From Vespula vulgaris (lineage: Eukaryota > Arthropoda > Insecta > Hymenoptera > Vespidae), in assembly GCF_905475345.1 (NCBI RefSeq), contig NC_066586.1, positions 17,239,312 through 17,303,311 of the forward strand: a stretch of DNA of 64,000 nucleotides, written 5' to 3'. Shown in pieces: positions 59,203 through 64,000 of this stretch. Below the pieces are notes generated by a model. The model worked only from the letters and a program-made list of their open reading frames with translations. It did not search any database and was not told the origin of the DNA. Position numbers and translations under genes: made by a program. Positions within the stretch are counted from its first letter, which is position 1, and each line of letters opens with the position of its first letter.

Positions 59203-60105
59203 CAAGATTCGTACCAAAAGTGCTTGCACCAAGAAGGATCCACGAAGTCCACACGAGGCACGTTGCGACGGTGACTGAAGCACGTTCGGATCACGTCGAT
59301 CGACACCCCGTCGTTTCCACGTCGATACGTCGTCTCTCTCCAACGGCCGCGACGACATCGACCACCAACCCGCCCCCCCTCCACCACCCTCAACAGAACC
59401 CACGCGTCCAGCCACGCGATCAGCCCGGGATCACCGATCCGGAAGGTTTCGCGCAACGGTGACCAACGAGCCGGACACTCTTAATGGACACCTGATCTAC
59501 GCTGATTGACCACAACAACGAACGATCATCTCTATATCCTTATCTTCGTACCTCTTTCATCTTCTAATTGAATATCTTAATAATCCTGTGTCGTTATTTG
59601 ACAACGAGACGATGACAAGGATTTGGATATTTCGAAGTTCGTCGATATGATTCATCGAAGCTGATTCGAATGCTGAGACTCGATTTCGGAGAAAGAATTT
59701 TTTAATTTTTACTTCCGTCCTTATTCTTTCTTTCTTTCTTTTTTTTTTTATTTTTTTTTCTTGTTAATCCGTTTTTCTTGATCGGTTCGTTCCGTTCGTA
59801 CGATTATTGTAGAGCGGCATATTACATAACTTACTCCTATATATAAACGACCTCGATACCGATATTATTTTATTTCGAATTTTGATAACAAGCGTGTTTC
59901 GTTGTGCGGTTATGAGAGAGAGAGAGAGAACAGCACTGTGAGCTGTGCGACGGAAGACAAGGAACGGTGAAGTGTTGCGCTCGGGGTGTTAAGTGAGTAC
60001 GAGCATCCGAACTACGAGAGACTTCAACGCACGTATAGAAGATAACGGTGGGATATAAAGGGAACAACTCGAGGACGACGTTAAGGGTTGGAATCACGTT
60101 TGCAG
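59203..60105 (+). other. possible noncoding 5' leader exon(s)
   Basis: A CpG-rich unique stretch at 59220-59470 (open for 81 codons, Thr/Pro/His-rich, unrecognised) and another at 59890-60105 that ends in donor-like sites: TTAA|GTGAGTAC at 59992/59993 and TTTGCAG|GTAAAA at 60105/60106. No acceptor pairs with them within the window, so a first intron would reach past 64,000. Inference from composition and splice signals only. Confidence 0.25.
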
Positions 60106-60799
60106 GTAAAACGATTTTTCTCTTTTCAATTTTTTATTTTTGTTTTAATCTTTTCTTCTTTTATCGTACATCCCTCGAAATGTCTTCTCGTTTATTTATT
60201 AAGAAATTTAGCTCGTTAACGAGGATATCGATTTTCTTGAAATCTTGTTGGTTCTTCTTGCTTTTTATTTCGTTTTATTTATTTATTTTTTTCTTCGACA
60301 ACATCCAACGAAGTACCAAGTTCTTCTGGTTTGTCTAAGAGAAAACACGAGAATATTTAATCTGACCACCTAATGCCGTTATACTTGCAAGCATCGCGTG
60401 ACACCGACGCGATAATTCGAAGCTGTCGTACCACTGACTCGCGACGTTCAATTATACTCATTAACTTCGCCTCTTTCCGAGTGACTCCGTGTTCTAATCT
60501 TGAAATAATGGGGATCCCGTTCGTATTATTTCTTTCTCACGTGAGAATTTTAGAAAATAAATTTATTTCTGGTTGACTCGATGTATGGGCAAGGAAAAAA
60601 AAAGAAAAGAGAAGAAAAGGAATCGTCGAGAGAAGAGAAAAAGAGTCTCTTGATCGTTCGATTTTGACGTTTCATGAAGAAATTTGACAAACGATAGGTA
60701 CACACACGCACACACACATATGTATGCTTTTGCAAAGCACTTACGTACGTTCGTAAAAGAACGGAAGTAAAAAGAAGAACGAAAATAAATTAAAAAAAA

Positions 60800-60830
<31 letters not shown>

Positions 60831-61202
60831 GCAAAAAAGAAAAATCAAACGAACGAGAAAAAAATAAAAAGGAACGTAGATTTAGGATAGAAAAGAAATA
60901 GTCGGGCGTCAACCATAGATAAATCTCAAATAGAACAACGTTGCTTGCGTGCACGCAGGGGTTACGCACACGTGCTTACACGTATGGCCGGACATACGTA
61001 TGTATCTATGTACGTAGACTCGAGGCACATACTCTGTGTTTACATTCGCCAATTACAGATAGTCGGTCGTACGCAATAATGATAGATCCGCCGGCGTAGC
61101 TAATGACCGACGAGAGATCCACGCAAAAAGAGTCGGGAATGATCCTCGAACGAGAGAAACCCGTGGATCTTCTTCTTATTTTCTTTTTTTTTTTATCCAC
61201 CG

Positions 61203-61249
<47 letters not shown>

Positions 61250-62322
61250 TTCTTTCAAATTCAAAACGAAAAATACGAAAAAGAAGAATGAAATGTATAT
61301 TCGAGTGAATATCAGTGATTAAATTTTTATATATGTATATATAGGTATAGAAAAATTAAGTTTAGATTATAGGTATAACTTGTTAAAGAAGGTATACCTT
61401 ATACACCTACACTCACACACACATACATATACATATAAAATAAAGAAATGATATTGTACTAAATAATAGTTCTCTTTCTCGCTGTTCATTTTCCAATCTT
61501 CCAATTTGAATTCTATTTATAAATTCATGATATTTGATCATCACAATGAATTAAGATAAATAAATAATAAATAAGATCTAAACGTGATTGTCTTCTCTTT
61601 TTCGTTTCGTTTCTCCATTGGACTCGATTCATGTCGTCGTTTCGATACAATAAAATGCTTTCGTCCTAACAACCCTCCCTCTCTCTTTCTCTCTTTCTCT
61701 CTCTCTCTCTCTTTCTTATATATATATATATCGCATCGATTTAATATAATTACGGTAGAACGAACGATTATTATCGAGCAATTATTTCCCGCAGTTGTAA
61801 AGCGCGGATGCTGTTAGCTCGCTACCGCCGTCCGTACTTTCTCGTCTATTCTTGTTCCTCTGTTGATCTCTACCTCTACTACTACATCCTTTCCCTCTTT
61901 TCCTCTCTTTAGTATACCTCCTCTGTCAGTACTCTCTCACACGACTCAGACTCTCCTCGGTATATTTCGTACGAGTTCGTTTCGCTCAAGTTTTCAAGGT
62001 TGACGTTTGCGCTCTATCTTTTTGTAACATCGTTGCATACACTCGACCTTCCTTCCTTCCTCTTCTCGATCGGATAATCTCTCGTTTGTATCCTTCGTTT
62101 TTCTTTCAGAAGAGAGAGAAAGACAGAGAGTTAGAGATAGAGATAGAGATAGAGATAGATAGAGAGAGGGAGAGAAACTATTTAAAAAAAAAAGTGAGAA
62201 AATCAACGCCCACGAAACCATAATCTTCGTTTTATATCACCGTTTCTCAACTTTTTTTTACAGTGCGATTCCGATACGTTTGCATTATTTGTAATTATTG
62301 TAATTATTGTTGGAATGAAATC
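60106..62322. other. intergenic or intronic, no supported exon
   Basis: AT-rich DNA with A-rich (GAA)n at 60790-60830, (CT)n at 61205-61250 and 61680-61713, (TA)n at 61715-61730 and GATA/GA units at 62110-62172. If the leader exon at about 60.1 kb is real, this is intron. Confidence 0.5.
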
Positions 62323-62374
62323 ATACACACACGCGCGCGCGCGTGTGTGTGTGTGTATGTATATATATATATAT
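62323..62374. repeat. (CA)n(CG)n(GT)n(AT)n alternating purine-pyrimidine tract
   Basis: Uninterrupted purine-pyrimidine alternation for about 50 bp: ATACACACA, then a CG core, GTGTGTGTGTGTAT, and a TA run. The CA-CG-TG part is a near-perfect palindrome and a strong Z-DNA or cruciform candidate. Confidence 0.95.
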
Positions 62375-63206
62375 CTATATTGTTTTAAAGAAATGTATGT
62401 ACGTTACTGCGGTATTTTAGCGAACAACTCGCAAGAACGTATTACGAGGATTTTCTGGAAATCTGTTAGAAATGAGTCACTTTTTTCGTTTTGAATTATG
62501 ATAGGAAGTATTTATTAACCAGGTAAATTATATTTCGCGACTTAAATGGAAAATTTAACATGGCCGATACATAGTCGACGTTTAAATTCTATATCTCGTG
62601 TAAATTCAAAATAATTGACTTCGATCGTTAACGAACGTCTTCTAATTTACAATGTATAAATGTACTTATGTATTTATGCATATTGATATGTCGATACACA
62701 CACACACACACACATTTATATACGTATGTTGATACGTACTTACGTATGTAAATCGTAACACTGATGATTCTTCCTTCTTCCTACTATATAATTTTTTTTC
62801 ACGCGCGCGCGTTTGTGCGTTCTCTTTTTTTTTTGTTCTTTACTTCTCACGAAGAAGAACGATGGCGTAAATTCGTGACATCATCACGGAATACGATCAT
62901 TATAATATCCATATTTCCGATCATATGGCAAAGCACGAGCACCGATGGTTTCTACAGAATACAGATAAATAATAAACTCGTATATCTGACAAGTTGGATC
63001 GTCGACAGGAGAACGACTTTCGGTTTTAGTTATCGTTTCATCGAGGAATTCGAACGTTAAACGATCTTCTTTTGATAAAGAATTTGGTCTTGGCCAACGT
63101 TAGTTTGGCACCTTTCGTGCGTTGATCATTTTCGAGGGAATGAAAGGGAAAAAGAAAGATAGAGAGAAAGAAGAAGATAGAGAGAAAGAAGAAGATAGAG
63201 ATAGAG

Positions 63207-63237
<31 letters not shown>

Positions 63238-64000
63238 AGGAAATAAGAAATTCGTTTCTAATCGTCGTCCTTTTCGAAAGCATCTGCCTCCTATAGAGGG
63301 TATTCTCACAACCCTCTTAACACGTCTTTCCCGCCAAAGCCAACCCCTCCGTACGTAGGTACAAACGTATCTACGTTTTACCGAAAGGTAACAGTCTTTT
63401 TCTTTTAAGGAGCAGTTGTTGCGTCAGGTGGTAATCGTTAAAGGTGTAGTCTCTTGTCTTCTTTTTTATTTTCTTTCTTTTTCATTTTTTATTCTATATT
63501 TTTTTTCATTTCGTATTATCAAAAAGCAACGCGCACACGCACACGAAGAGTAGCTCCGGTAGAATAGAAATCGTTAATCACTTATTTCAACGAGGAAACT
63601 TAATCGACGATTTAATTTGCCAACGAATCGTTCTCATCTAGCTCGAATTAATTGTCCATGTGTTCGTCATCGATTCGTTCATATTTCTTTCTTTTTCTTT
63701 TTTCTATCTATTTATTTATTTATTTAATTCTCATTTTATCGATGGATGAGATTCTTAAAAGAAAGGTTTTAGGATCACTAGGTCGTACTCTGGAAAAGGA
63801 ATAAGAAAAGAGAGAGAGAGAGAAAGAGAGAGGGTAAGAGAAAGAGAGAAGATAGAAAGATATTAGAGTCGTATCGTAAATGTCACGAACGCGTACGACA
63901 TTGATCATAAATATCGTACGTCATCCTAGCGCGGAAACTTCGGTCAATCATCAACACCGAACGTTAGATCGTCTTAGATTATCTCAGCTGGACATCGACG
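62375..64000. other. intergenic or intronic to the window edge, no supported exon
   Basis: Contains (CA)n at 62697-62714, CGCGCGCG at 62803-62811, and a GA region at 63157-63238 with a tandem GATAGAGAGAAAGAAGA unit. Mixed-composition unique DNA lies at 63240-63360 and 63880-64000. No protein-like frame. Confidence 0.5.

Overview
The window is eukaryotic, AT-rich nuclear DNA from an insect. The four recognisable proteins are of the insect type, introns are short with GT-AG boundaries, and most of the window is dense simple-sequence DNA broken by CpG-rich unique blocks. That mixture is typical of Hymenoptera (bee, wasp or ant), but the order is an inference; nothing here fixes the species. All exon joins below were worked out by hand from splice signals and reading frame. 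|| Gene-dense end (1-12,350). Four conserved genes are packed into 12 kb. An Rsf1-like RNA-binding splicing factor lies on the minus strand (CDS 178-768) with a 5'UTR intron. It is divergent from MED17, a Mediator head subunit (plus strand, 8 coding exons, 2753-5324, 647 aa). MED17 converges on APH-1, a gamma-secretase subunit (minus strand, 2 coding exons, 7040-7867, 237 aa). APH-1 shares a 661-bp divergent promoter region with MELK, a cell-cycle kinase (plus strand, 13 coding exons, 8529-11739, about 620 aa). They serve unrelated basic functions: splicing, transcription, membrane proteolysis and cell division. || Gene desert (12,350-64,000). I find only one convincing protein gene here: a two-exon minus-strand gene at 26,665-27,278 for a 150-aa, cysteine-free, predicted secreted protein that I do not recognise, with a TATA box upstream. 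A weaker two-exon candidate lies at 42,575-43,708 (minus). The rest is made of (i) long microsatellites, mainly GA/CT, TA, AAT, GAA, GAAA and CGAA; (ii) several families of diverged local duplications, with units of about 100-560 bp in 2-5 copies, at 24.7-25.5, 36.6-37.55, 40.95-41.6, 43.75-45.36, 54.13-54.73 and 55.24-55.87 kb; (iii) one possible mariner-like MITE; and (iv) CpG-rich single-copy blocks that look like regulatory DNA or noncoding exons. The 58-60 kb region may hold the 5' leader of a plus-strand gene beyond the right edge. || I saw no confident tRNA, rRNA, CRISPR array or transposase.
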